Notes: generated by a model not told the origin, from the letters alone. DNA of 64,000 nt from Dentipellis sp. KUC8613 (GCA_002286715.1 NSJX01000022.1:43770-107769); one strand, 5' to 3'. Shown: positions 47,976-59,580, counted from the first letter of the stretch. Translations and numbers: made by a program.

Positions 47976-49698
47976 ATGCCAGAACTTACGATTGGCCTGG
48001 CCCGTGAACTGTAAGTCGGCATTTCTCTTCCTCGTGACAGTACTTCTAGACGAATACAGGCAGACGCATTACTATCTTTCACTCATCTATTTCGGTGCGT
48101 TCTCAATCTCATACTCGTTAGGATATCTATTGACGTTTTGGCTTTGGCGTGCAGTCATATTGTACTACGATTACCTGCTGACCTTCGGGGCCGAAGTGCA
48201 ACTATTCTGGCTTTCCGGATCCCCGCGACGCCTCAGCTGGCCTTCCATTCTTTTCCTCATCTGCCGCTACGGCGCATTACTCGGTCACATCCCGCTCATC
48301 GTTGAAGTCTTTGTTTCCCCGGTGGACAACAATGTGCGTATCCGAGTCTTTCATACCTCTTCAACCCCAGCTGACCTAGTTTGATCTTGATACTCAGTTG
48401 TAGGCTCGTCGCCATTGTCCGAAATATCGCTCTGTGCTGATAGAAATTATGCTGGGATAGCTGCTCCGTTGTGCACATATATCACCAGCTATATGCGGGC
48501 GTCCTGCAGCTCATCATAGTCGGCAAGTCTCTCCTCAGTCCATCTCACAGGATACATCTCAATATTCTATAAATGCAGTTCTCTGCGTGATCCGCGTCTC
48601 CGCCATCTACAACCACAACCGATTCGTGCTCGGGTTCCTCATATTCCTGGTCTTAGGCTGCGCTGGTTTGACAGTTGTACGTCGGTTCTTGTCTGGATGA
48701 ATGGATTGCGATCTGATGGTCTCGATCGCGCAGTGGGTCGTCTGCTCGTCGCTGAGTGAGCATGACCACGGTCTTGTCCTCCTGAATTTGGGCTCCGGCA
48801 CCACCGGCTGCAATCCGATCTACACCAAATCTCAGTATGCACCTACCCCTCATCTTCTTCTCCGTCATCATTCTAATATGACCAACATTGCAGGGGCACT
48901 CGTATGTCTATCTACCCTTGCCTAGTTTCTCTAGAAAGGTAGACTGACGGTGAACAGAGCTCGCACTGACATGGGGCAGCTTGCTCGTGTTCGATTCCTG
49001 CGTGTTCGTCCTCACGGTCTTCAAGGCTTTCCGCGTCGGACGGCGGTATCCTGGCTCGCTGGTCCACGTGCTTCTGCGCGATGGTACGCCTCTTATAATC
49101 GACTCGGCGTCACAGCGTACTCATGCATTGTTCTTTGTTTTTCCAGGAACCTTGTACTTCGTGTGCGTAGGCTCCGGTTCCGTGCTGACTATAGTGGTGT
49201 CGATGCTGACGTTTGCCCTGAATAGCCTGCTGTTCGCTGCGAATTTTTCTAATATCATGATGTATTTGGTACGTGCTGCATATCTCCCCTATAACAAACA
49301 CTCATACTGAACGCCCACCCAGTACGCGGCCGTATGTCAGATCTTGCCTCCTCCATATCCCCGAACCCTCACTCACTCTTTCCCATCGGATCAAAGCCAC
49401 CATTACGAAGCACCAACACGGTCCTCACCACCGTGTACGCACCTCTCCCAACCATCCTTTCGAATTACTGACACAGAAGCCGCGACCACGATCTAGGTTA
49501 TCCACAGTCGCAGTCTCTCGCCTCATGCTCGGCCTGCGCGCGGCCCACGACACCTCAGACCTCGCGATGGATCCGAGCGCATCGAATCCCTCCCAAGCTG
49601 TGCGGCTGTACACTGCGAACACGAGGCGCCTGAGCGGATACGAGCCGCACCACGATCGGCGTCGGAGTCGAATGTTTGGTGGGATTGTTGTAGAGTGA
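47976..49698 (+). CDS. DUF6533 seven-helix membrane protein, copy b
   Basis: Fourteen exons: 47976-48010, 48060-48094, 48155-48333, 48398-48399, 48461-48522, 48579-48676, 48734-48834, 48894-48901, 48958-49083, 49147-49162, 49226-49268, 49323-49331, 49397-49434 and 49497-49698. The total is 954 nt, exactly 317 residues plus stop. The DUF6533 signature YYDYLLTFGAEVQLFW is followed by a conserved RYGALLGH helix, a VIRVSAIYNHNR segment and the FKAFRVGRRYPGSLVHVLLR loop. The intron after exon 5 begins GCAAGT, a GC-AG intron. The C-terminal exon is the longest of the four copies (about 67 residues). The role is unknown. Confidence 0.88.
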
Positions 49699-50718
49699 TG
49701 TATTTGGGTTGAGGTTGTCTGTGCGCATACTGTACGTAGATGAGAGTTATATGATATGGTGTGTACCGGTAGATGTTTGGATTTATACCAGTGATGTGCG
49801 CATATACAGTGACGGCGATATCTTTCCCCACGTAGGTCTTGACACTCATGCAGCGTTTCCAGCGAACGCAAAAATCAATCCAATGATCATGAGCGTTTGA
49901 AGGCGTGCATTGGATGGCAGGTCAAAGATTGAATATTGAATATTGAAGAGACGAGTGAGTCGACCCCATTCGGCGTTTGCCGAGGTTGCCATCTGCTTGG
50001 CTCGGCACCACGCCAGCAATTACAGTCTTTTCTCTCTGGCGACCGCCTCTCGAATATATACTTACCTCTGAACAGATTTTGGTCCCACGGAATCTCTAGC
50101 TCCCTTCTCGACGACATTCGGCTGTTTGTTGCACGACTCGGCTCGCTCATCGCGATGGATTTGACCCGAAATTGGGTTTTCGCGGCCTGCTGGCATATAT
50201 ATAATCAAGGTAGTAGTCGTCATTGTAGCCAGTGAGGATGCCGTCAGGGGAGATTGTGAGCGTGTTTTTGGTGAGCTCAAATTTGTCTTCTCCTTTCTCT
50301 CGAATCACCTCGGTCTTGATAGTCGCTTTATGGACGGAACATGACTCTGTCACTACCATTGACACACGAGATACTCATTCTAGGAGTCATAGCATCGCAA
50401 TCGAATGTGGCTGTCAGCCCGTATCTCCATCTTCATGCTCAAACTACCAGGGCATGACTGCTTTCCTCATGCATCATATTGATCCTGAACTCTCGCGTGG
50501 CTATGTAGTCGTAGTCTCAGGCCTTCAGGGTCCGTCTCGGACATCGACGGGTTTTGGTATGTCGCTATACCTCTTCAGGTACTCCCTTAGCCTTGAAACT
50601 CATAATCATCCAACAGAAGGTCGGAAAGAACCGTTACTGACAGATGCCGATGCGACCTGCCTGATATGTTGTACGCGTTTGGTCCTATACCACGGGGCGA
50701 CGCAGGGTCGTCCTCCAG

Positions 50719-50725
50719 TATAAAG
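50719..50725 (+). promoter_or_regulatory. TATA box of DUF6533 copy c
   Basis: TATAAAG lies 55 nt before the ATG at 50774, at the spacing shared with copies b and d. Confidence 0.6.
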
Positions 50726-50773
50726 CAGATATACAATCCTCAAATATTCTCAACGCACTGGCTGCACCTTCTC

Positions 50774-52353
50774 ATGGAGCACCTAACAAGCGGGCAGGCC
50801 CGCGAATTGTAAGTATGCGATTTCCAAACTCTGTGCATGGGATCATCGTTAACAAAAGACAGACGTACAAGTCATTACCTCTCACTCATCTACTTCAGTG
50901 CGTGATTTATAACCTGCCACACTAACGTCCTGAGCTCACCTCAAATTTCGGCTATCAGCCGTACTATTCTACGATTACTTGCTGACATTCTCAGCAGAAG
51001 TACATTTTTTCTGGTCAAGACGACGAATGAGCTGGCCCTCAGTCCTCTTCTTCCTCAACCGCTATGGCGCGCTACTCGGACATATCCCGTACATGATTGG
51101 AGAATTCATGCATCCTTCGAATGAAGAGGTGCGTGGCCTATCCGTCGCCTGTTTACCCGTCATTAATGTATTCATTCGCCGGGTGGCGCACAGTTGTAAG
51201 TTTTCAATCCATGGAAGCTCTGCGTAGTTGGTATTGAGTCGATTCAATAAACAGCTGCTCCGAAATCCATCGATTTTACCAGATATATGTCGGTCTCCTA
51301 CAGCTCGTCATCTTCGGTAGGATTCACGTCTATGCACATACACAGTTTCGATGATATTCATCGCTGTCATCAATATCAAGGTTTATATGTCATCCGTGTC
51401 TCTGCAATCTACAACAATAGCAAGCTTGTCGTCGGTTACCTCGTCGTTGTTATTGTCGGAAGCATCGCTCTGTGTTGTGTATGCCTTCGAGTTATTCTCT
51501 ATCCCGCTCGCTGACGCAGCTACCGATGGTTCCACAGTGGTTCATTGCTTCGGATGCACGCCAGGGTGCGCATCTACTGCGTGGACCTGGCGTGACAGGT
51601 TGTCCTCAGGTGTACACCCACTCTCAGTACGGTTTGACCTCTTTCATGGTTAATAAAGCTCATCTTCTCGTCCCAGGGGTACTCGTACGTTCATCATAAC
51701 TAGCATATACCCGAGCAAGTTCACCCCCTTATGGCATAGGGCCCGCGCTGCCGTGGACTGGTGTACTATTATTCGATAGCTCGATATTCGTCCTCACGAC
51801 AGCCAAAGCCTTTCGCATCGGGCGGCAATACCCTCGGTCAATCATCAGCGTGCTTCTCCGCGACGGTACTCACTTGCTTCTCCCTATAACTTAGCGGAAG
51901 CGCTGACAGCCTCGATCGTTTTAGGCACCCTATGTTTCATGTAGTTCAATTTCCTTTTGTCACTTCCTTGATTAACCGTGCGTCGTTCAGCGTTCTATTT
52001 CTAGTAAACCTCGCCAACATTTTGACTTGCTTGGTACGTGGCACCTCGTTTTGCTCAGGACATCGTTCGCTTACATTGGTGCAATGTCCTAGTTTGCGGC
52101 TGTATGTCATTTTCCATCTAGATTGACGTCACCACTAATGTTATTCCTAGCCCCTGCTTAAAAGTACGAACACACTCATTACAACTGTGTAGGTCTGGCA
52201 TCTGTCGCCTTCCCATTAAATGGCTATTCTAAGTCGCCGCATTTGACACCATACAGGATGTCGAACGTCGCTATGTCACGTATGATGCTCGATCTTCGCG
52301 CGGCTGATGAAGAGCTGAAGCTCGGAGACACAGGAGAAATTGACTACGTGTGA
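50774..52353 (+). CDS. DUF6533 seven-helix membrane protein, copy c
   Basis: Fourteen exons: 50774-50808, 50863-50897, 50959-51128, 51194-51195, 51255-51316, 51381-51478, 51538-51626, 51677-51684, 51740-51865, 51925-51940, 51991-52033, 52093-52101, 52151-52188 and 52257-52353. The total is 828 nt, 275 residues plus stop. The DUF6533 signature FYDYLLTFSAEVHFFW and the FNRY-like NRYGALLGHIP helix are clear. The KAFRIGRQYPRS loop and ANILTCL helix match the other copies. Compared with copy b the final exon is cut short; sequence resembling b's tail lies about 300 nt downstream (near 52650). No function is known for the family. Confidence 0.87.
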
Positions 52354-53955
52354 TGTGTGACATCGGTACGTACTGTCGCCATAGTCTCTCTTTGGGTGGT
52401 AAACCCTCACGCTGAAGTGTCGTCATTTCTCACTACCATCCTAGGACGTGGCTGCACATCCGACTTTCTCAATTCTATGACACGTGATCCTTTTCCTTTA
52501 CTTTGTAGCCGTCACTACGACGCATGATCGTAGCGCGTATTCACGGCCGTGCGCATGCACCGTAGCTTGTTGCATTCGACCCGCTCTGAGACTAAGGCAA
52601 GCCATCTACAACCACTGTCCTGGCTTCATGCTCGGCCTTAGCGAGCGAGGAACACGTTGAACTTTGGAATGGATCCCTACGAGACAAGTCACGGTGCTTC
52701 CCAAGCTGTGCCTCCCCGCGAATGTGGGCAGCCACGCAGGTGAGCCGAATCATGACAATGGTGACAGGCATCTAAATCGGATATTTGATTATATCCTTAT
52801 GGAGTGTTTGGGCCGTAGTTGAGCTGCCATCGTGAATACATGTGAGTGTTGTGGGTGTGTTATACCCGTAATGCTGTATGTCTCACCTTTGCACTTCCGA
52901 AAATCAGTTGCCAGACACGAAACTCGCCCGCGCGAACGGGCTTCTGAGATAGAGCAACCAATTCACCGGCTCAGACTCGACAATACGCAGGCGCTCATGT
53001 GCGCACAAGAGGGTGGAATCCGATTCAGATGTGTGCCTCATACCATTCTCGTCGACTAATGGTGCGGACAAATTTACAAATTTGCCGCAGGCCTCGCATT
53101 CTCATCTGAAGTGCTCTGTTCTATCGAATTTTATGTTCGCGAAAGGCAGACTTGCTTCGATCTATTAGCCGCCATGGTCGAATGACTGGAATCCGTGCCG
53201 GTCTCCGTACACTATGTCAACCCCGAACTGCGTATAAAACTGCATAGGATCTGCTCGTCATGATGCAGACAAACTTAGGGCCCTTTCTCTCGCGACTCAC
53301 ATTCATTCGAACAGGCATATCAGTGCCACGCAAGCTATAAGTCCTATCCCGCCTAAGTCAGTTTCTTTATTGCAGAACGACTATACTATCTGTATGTAGG
53401 TCTGATTGGCAAGGTCTTAATCTATGGTCTTCCGCAAGCATGGCGGGCTTGTCCTAGCCAGCGAGCAAGCTGTCAAGCTCGAACTTGCAGTGAGTCTGTC
53501 GAAATGTCTTTTGCTTTACTTTTCTTTCTAACTGAATCATCTGCCGCACATGGATCAGCTGGTTCGACTCTGATGCGGTCAGTTACTGCTCTGTGAGGGT
53601 TTCATCCTGGGAGTTGTACATCCCGTAATCAAATTTGCACGTCCCCGTTTATACGTTCAGTTTCTTCAGGTATGCCTGCTCTTCGAATGTATCATCGTGG
53701 TTGCAAGCCTTCGCATGATGACGTGTTTGGAGTATCAGATCAACAATCATGCTCGTGGATCGCGACGGGCATCCGCTAGTTTTGGTATGTCTCTTGAGCT
53801 TTTGTCTGACTCTGCCGACTTTGAAGCTCTTAGCTATGCAACAGAAAGCCGAAAAGAACCTGTCGCTGACAGATAGGTCGATGCAGATCGTGCGATCCAC
53901 ACTGTCCTTGTGAAGTCCTGTGCGATAAGTCGATCGTGCGTTTTCCACGTATCAG
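52354..53955. other. Spacer of the tandem unit
   Basis: No independent gene. It contains the displaced tail-like segment near 52650-52760 and the upstream flank of copy d. Other open frames are short. Confidence 0.5.
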
Positions 53956-53962
53956 TATAAAG
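53956..53962 (+). promoter_or_regulatory. TATA box of DUF6533 copy d
   Basis: TATAAAG lies 53 nt before the ATG at 54009, matching the position in copies b and c. Confidence 0.6.
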
Positions 53963-54008
53963 GAGATATGCAATCGTCGAAGACTTCACGAACTGGTTTC
54001 ACCTTCTC

Positions 54009-55671
54009 ATGTCAGACCTCACCAGCGGGCAGGCCCGTGCGCTGTGAGTAGGCAATTACAGCCCTCGCTCTATGAAAGCATCGTTGACGGCAAAGCAGGC
54101 GGACAAGCTGTTACCTCTCCCTCATTTACTTCAGTGAGTCATATACTCGGTGTCCTCGTAATCCGACCTGATCTTCAGCTTCGACCCTCAGCCATACTAT
54201 ACTACGATCACCTCCTGACATTCTCGGCAGAAGTACGCCTTTTCTGGTCACGAAGACGACTGAGTTGGCCATCCGCTCTTTTCTTCATCAATCGCTACGG
54301 TGCTCTCCTCGGACATGTTCTGTGCATAATCGGAGAGTTCATGTATTCTGACAACGACGAGGTGCGTGATCTGTCTTCGCAATATCGCTTGCCACTGATG
54401 TATCCATTCACGCGGAGATGCTCAGTTGTAAGCTGTCCAGAAAATGAAAGCTCCATGCAACTGATACCAATTCGGTAAAATAGCTGCTTTACATTGCACG
54501 AATTTTATCAGTTATACGTCGGTTTCCTTCAGCTTGTCATATTTGGTAAGTTTCTTCTCATCTCTCTACACTTGCGCGAGTTAAACGTGCTATGTATTGT
54601 CACTTACACCAAGGGCTATGCATCATGCGTGTCTCTGCAATCTATAATCACAACCGGCTTGTCATCGGTTACCTTCTCGTTGTTGTCCTTGCAAGCATCG
54701 CTCTATATTGTGTATGCCTTCAAACTGTCTTTTATCTCATCTACCGACTCAGTTGCCGATGTTCCCAGTGGTTTTATGCTTCGGGACTACATCAGGGTGC
54801 ACAGCTCCTGCGCGGCCGTGACGTAGTTGGCTGTCACTTGATGTTCCCCCAATCTCAGTACGAGTTTACTTTCTTCGTCTATTGTTAATCGTGCTTATCC
54901 CTTCATCCCAGGGGTGCTCGTACGTTTTTTTTTCGTACCTGGAAAGCATCTGGACTAGTTTGACCCTTCATGTTACAGGGCTTGCAGTTCCATGGTTTGG
55001 CGTGCTGTTCTTCGATTGCTCAATCTTCGTCCTTACGACGGCCAAGGCCTTTCGCATCGGACGGCAATACCCTCTGTCAGTCGTTCGCGCGCTTCTCCGT
55101 GACGGTGATCCCTTCTATTATTCTTTACAACAGAGCGAGAATGCTGACGCCCCTCGAATCGTAAGGCACGCTATGCTTCATGTGCGTCAAAAGTCATTCA
55201 GTAACTTCTTCGATTGATCATGCATCGTATAGCGTTCTATTTCTAGCAAACTTCGCCAATATCTTGATGTGCTTGGTACGTTCCACGTCCGACTGTTCGA
55301 AAATTTTGCTTATATAGGCTGGTACAATGCCCTAGCTTGCGCCTGTACGCAATTTCTCTCCTCGGTCGATGCCATGCTTATGTTATTCCAAGCCTATACT
55401 GAAAAGCATGAACACGCTCCTTACAACTGTGTAGGCTTCATGTTCCTTCAATTGTCTGTGTATTGACCGCTCTAACTCCCCGGATTGGACACCATGCAGG
55501 ATGTCGACCATTGCCATGTCACGAATGATGCTTGACCTCCGTGCGGCCGATGCAAGGCTGAAGCTACGAAATACTCGAGAATCCAACTTCATACAGCTTG
55601 AGTCGGTACGTAATGGCAGCATCGTCTTTCTCAAGGCAGTAAGCCCTCACGCTGGAGTATCCCCGTTTTGA
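54009..55671 (+). CDS. DUF6533 seven-helix membrane protein, copy d
   Basis: Fourteen exons: 54009-54043, 54099-54133, 54192-54361, 54426-54427, 54484-54545, 54614-54711, 54769-54857, 54912-54919, 54979-55104, 55166-55181, 55233-55275, 55336-55344, 55393-55430 and 55500-55671. The total is 903 nt, 300 residues plus stop. The DUF6533 signature reads YYDHLLTFSAEVRLFW. The NRYGALLGH, SAIYNHNRLVIGY and KAFRIGRQYPLS segments follow in family order. A GTACGTA donor-like site lies in the last exon at a place also seen after copy c, so an extra 3' intron is possible and the last 19 residues are uncertain. It is the tandem sister of copy c. Confidence 0.86.
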
Positions 55672-56425
55672 AGCATCACCCGAGGGCGCGGCTGCACGTC
55701 TTACCCCCTAAAGTTCATAACACGTGACCCCTGCTTTGATTTCCCTTGTAATCATCGCTATAATGCAGTATCCAATGCCGTGCTTGCACATATAATCTCC
55801 TCAGATTCCATGAGCGCGCAACAAATTGGACTTCGGCATGCATCCTAACGAGTCAAGCTAGGGTGCCATCCAAGCTGCGCGGCCCCGCGAAGATGAGGCG
55901 GTCAAGCGGACGCGAGCCAAATCATGACGCCGGTGAGAGGCGTCAGAATCGGATGCTTGATGTTGATCGGATCCTTGTTGAATATTCGGGCTGTAGATGG
56001 ATGCAAAGATGCGACGCAGAGCTGACACGGCTCACGGATGATAGTATCCTTGTTGAAAGGCTCATTTTCAATGTGTGGCCGGACCTTATGATCAACAACC
56101 GTGGACTCCACTGCGAGCTGCGCTGGTTTTGGTACGTCTCTTCCCTTCTCGTGAAACGAGCGCATCTCTGAAACTTGTTGTATAAGGAGACATCGTCAAA
56201 TCATCAATATGTGAGACAGATGGATATGATCAATGTATGATCTAGACGTGAACCATCGGACTTAGTCGTTGCGTGTGGTGGGTTTGTATCGGGAAGGCCA
56301 CGGATTACCATTCTGCGTAAAAGAGGAGGTCCAGTCGTTAAGGCTGTACTATGGTCCCCGCTACCATGCCCGAGCCGCTTTAAAATGAGCAAAACTGCGA
56401 TCTGCCACTTCGCTGTGTTTACCAG

Positions 56426-56892
56426 GCACCTTGTATCTCATGTGCGTGGACTTCATTTCGAAGCCCTCATTCGGTTATTCAAATTGTGCCGCGGCAGCCT
56501 TCTATTCATTGCAAACCTCTGCAACATCTTGATGTGCTTGGTACGCACTACATCCCCCGTAATTGTGAACTGCATCACTAAATCGGGCCCACATTACAGT
56601 ATGCGCCTGTACATCGTTGATCTGTCTCCTTCAGCGATGCACCTCATCGCTCATGTTACTTACAGCCCTTGCTGAAGAGCACCAACGCGACCCTAACTAC
56701 TGTGTACGTCGTCACGTTCTCCCTACTTTATGAAAGAATATTTCACGAATATGCCAAAGGATTTCGACCATCGCTATGTCGCGGATGATGTTAAACCTTC
56801 GCGAGACCGACGATAGGCTGAATCATGTGGGCAGTACGTCAGCTAAAATTAACTTACAGCGGTACAGCTTCGGCCGATATGGTGCTGTATAG
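56426..56892 (+). pseudogene. DUF6533 copy e, 5' exons deleted
   Basis: Only exons 10-14 of the family remain: 56426-56441 (16 nt), 56498-56540, 56600-56608 (9 nt), 56666-56703 and 56760-56892. Splice sites and frame are intact over all five. Read-out includes ANLCNILMCL, YAP, LLKSTNATLTTV and STIAMSRMML. Exons 1-9, with the DUF6533 signature, are missing; the promoter-like flank (TATAAGG near 56181) lies only about 245 nt upstream. This fits an internal deletion of a fourth tandem copy. A short C-terminal product cannot be excluded. Confidence 0.75.
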
Positions 56893-57170
56893 CGATAGGC
56901 GGTCGAGAAGCAATAGCATATGCGATTGCATGGCTTGACGTCGTGCGAGCTGACTGAATTGAATGCTGAGCATGACCATAGGCATCCCTTGAGAACAGAT
57001 CCAGTCTTTTGACGGTGCTACTCTCTAGTAGAGCACCGCGAAGGAATTTCGCGAACGCCTAATGTTGCATTGGCGCGTCCTCTTGCGTTCCAACCGTCCC
57101 TCCACCTAGTTCGCGGTGAGGACCGTGACCACCTTGATCAGATATCTGATCAATGAACGACGCGTCTAAT

Positions 57171-57178
57171 TATAAAAG
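57171..57178 (+). promoter_or_regulatory. TATA box of the macro-domain gene
   Basis: TATAAAAG lies 210 nt before the ATG at 57381. The long leader holds an upstream ATG at 57215 in another frame. Confidence 0.5.
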
Positions 57179-57380
57179 ACTGTTGTAGAAACATTCGAAG
57201 CACTCACAACGTCTATGAGCGCCCAATTGGCCACGTTTTCGCGATCTCGATCAGCGCCCAGCGCCCGTTCCAAAATTGAAGAGGGCAATAAGCATAAGTA
57301 CAGCAAACAAACGCGCGCAAGACACGCTACCATACACCCCAACACCACTACGACTGACCCATATCCCAGCGGCATATGTC

Positions 57381-58201
57381 ATGGAGGGCATCCGCTTTAC
57401 ATTCCTGGACGTCTCGGAGGAAGTAACCGCTTTCTGGGCCCAGTCATTTGCGCAGCACGTTCCCGCAGACGTGCGTGAGCGCTTCACCATCATCTGCAGC
57501 ATGCTCAACGAGCTCAACCCACCTTTCGACCGCTTCGACTGCATTGTCTCGCCTGCTAATTCGCACGGGCTGCTGGACGGAGCGTGAGTTTCATTTCCTC
57601 TTATCCTTGTGCACGCCAACGTGATTCTGACTAGTCGACTCTACGTTGTCCTCGTCTACCTAGCTTTGACCTCGCGATATCCCGCGCGCTCTCTCCTCAC
57701 GACGTCGATGCTCCCACGCGCCTCGCCCAGGCTGTGCTTTATCGGCGCTGGCGCGGATATGCCCCACCTGGTACCTGTACGCTCATCCCACTCTCCGCGC
57801 CCGTGGACTCCTGCGTGCCGAACCCGCACGGCTGCTCGTACATTGCGCTGTGCCCGACCATGCGCATCCCGCAGGACACGCGATGGGACCGCGAGGTCGT
57901 GTACAATTGCATGTGGTCGCTGCTATGTGCCCTGCGGCTCCACAACGAAGGTGCGGGCGATGGGGAGGATGGAGGAGAGAGGGCGCAGGGGCAAGAAGAA
58001 AGCAAGAAAATCCGGAGCGTACTGATGACAGGGCTAGCCACGGGGACCGGGTTCGTGTCGCCCGAACGCTGCGCGGAGCAGATGGCACTGGCGATACGCG
58101 ATTTCGTGGAGTCCGAGAAGGATAAAGAAAAGTGGGGGCAGATGGGTTGGGTGGACGCGAGGGCCATCGCAAGAGACGTGCGGAAGACGCATGCATTCTG
58201 A
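57381..58201 (+). CDS. Macro-domain-like protein
   Basis: Two exons, 57381-57583 and 57664-58201, give 246 residues in a closed frame. The start MEGIRFTFLD and the loop IVSPANSHGLLDGAFD (about residues 55-71) match the ADP-ribose-binding loop of macro domains, where the Asn and Gly-rich turn contact the ligand. A second glycine-rich loop, VLMTGLATGTGF, near residue 190 fits the phosphate-binding side. Proteins of this type bind or process ADP-ribose derivatives; the partner here is unknown. A charged insertion rich in Glu, Gly and Gln precedes that loop. An upstream frame from 57215 overlaps the start and could lower translation. Confidence 0.8.
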
Positions 58202-58314
58202 GAGTCGAAGATAGATTGCACGTAAGATGATGCATATGGATTGACTAAACTTGTCTGGTTCTGAACTTCTGCTCCTACTCGTACAACCAAGCTATGGTAC
58301 ACGGACAAACCTAC

Positions 58315-59580
58315 TCAATCGACCTGGATGCCTCCGTCGATGATCATAGTCTGGCCTGCATATTCCACCTCGACGATGAGCCAACTTCCGGAAACTTGAG
58401 AGAGTGCTTACCATTAACGAACGAAGACTGGGACGAAGCTATGTACGCAACCCAGTTCGCAACCGATTCCTTCGGCACGGAGGTCGCGTATGGAATCTTC
58501 ATCATCTATGAATAGTTGTAAGCACGCACGAACAACGGCACACATGACCAGATCAATGGGATGATTAAGCGAACCTTCTTCAACATTGCGGTTCCACTAC
58601 CGGGAGTGAGCTCCGCTGAAGCCGTATGTTAGCGCGAGCGGCACAAAATCATCGAATGCCTATTGCAACATACCGAGAGTCGTGTCAACGACGCCGGGCG
58701 CGTAGGCGTTGACCGTGATGCCGTGTGATGCAAGCTCGAACGCTGGACACAGGGGAATATGCATCAGGCTGATTTTGGTCTAAGGAATATAGAAACGCAC
58801 CGGCCGATTGAGTCAAACCACGGACAGCAAACTTAGATGTGCTGTATGCAAGAAGGTTCTCGTTTCCTGTGCGATTGTTCAGCGCCATACAATCTCGACT
58901 GACTCCTTCTACGTCTACTGACCTTTCTTGCCGAGGACGGATGAAGCGCCTAGTCAAATACAGTCAGCGCGGTGATGGTTGACTCGCATTTCCCACCAAG
59001 TCGAAAGACAGTCTCACCAATGATACGTCCGCCATTTCCCTGCTTCACCATCTGAATCGCGGCATGCTTATAGCAGAAAAAGACGCCCTCAAGATTGACG
59101 GCAATCGTTTTGCGGAAATCCGCTGCCGTGACTGCAAAAACATCAGAAGATTAGCCAGGATTATGCGGGAGGCCTGGAACGACTTGACTGGTAAGTATAG
59201 AGTCAACAACGGCCCTGCCGGCATTTGCCACCATCTAAGTACTCGAGATATCGTCAGTCATTGCCCGTGAAGATAGTGATGCTGAAGCAACGATTCGGAC
59301 TCACGACGTCGAGACGGCCAAGTTTCTCCACGGTCGTCTGCACCATCGCCGCGACTTGCTCTTCGCTCGACACGTCCCCCGTCAACACGAGAACTTTGAC
59401 TCCTTTCTTCTCGATGCTGGCAGCAGCTTTGGCGAGGTCATCACTGTACGAAGGCAGATCATTCAGGCCAATACTGATGCCGTCATCTGCAAGACGTTGT
59501 GCGATTGCGAGGCCGATGCCGTGAGCAGCACCGGTGACGATGGCAACTTGGGGCTTGTACGTCGGGGAGGCCTGAGCCAT
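58315..59580 (-). CDS. Short-chain dehydrogenase/reductase
   Basis: Nine exons on the minus strand: 59305-59580, 59189-59234, 59018-59131, 58923-58949, 58801-58866, 58674-58742, 58575-58615, 58412-58505 and 58315-58355. The frame closes to 257 residues, the usual classical-SDR length. The Rossmann motif TGAAHGIG is at about residues 16-23, NAG follows strand 4, and the catalytic Ser (GASS), Tyr and Lys (YSTSK) are present. The end GQTMIIDGGIQVD is typical of the family. It resembles acetoin/diacetyl-reductase-like NAD(P)H enzymes, but the substrate is not clear. A TATA box lies about 50 nt upstream. It is divergently placed from nothing obvious and lies next to a P450. Confidence 0.92.

Larger units (their letters stand above)
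50450..56900 (+). repeat. Tandem duplication block of DUF6533 genes
   Basis: Copies c and d repeat with a start-to-start spacing of 3235 bp, and the similarity includes upstream DNA (GGGTTTTGGTATGTC versus TAGTTTTGGTATGTC) and the 3' flank (TCGGTACGTA, CCCTCACGCTG, ACACGTGA blocks). The flank signature GGTTTTGGTACGTC recurs near 56130 before the deleted copy e. Confidence 0.7.

Noticed and set aside
48334..48460. Single long intron instead of the 2-nt exon
   Set aside because: Joining exon 3 directly to CTGC breaks the frame in all four paralogues; only an unusual GCGT donor would rescue it, and the AG-TT-GT core would then have no reason to be conserved.
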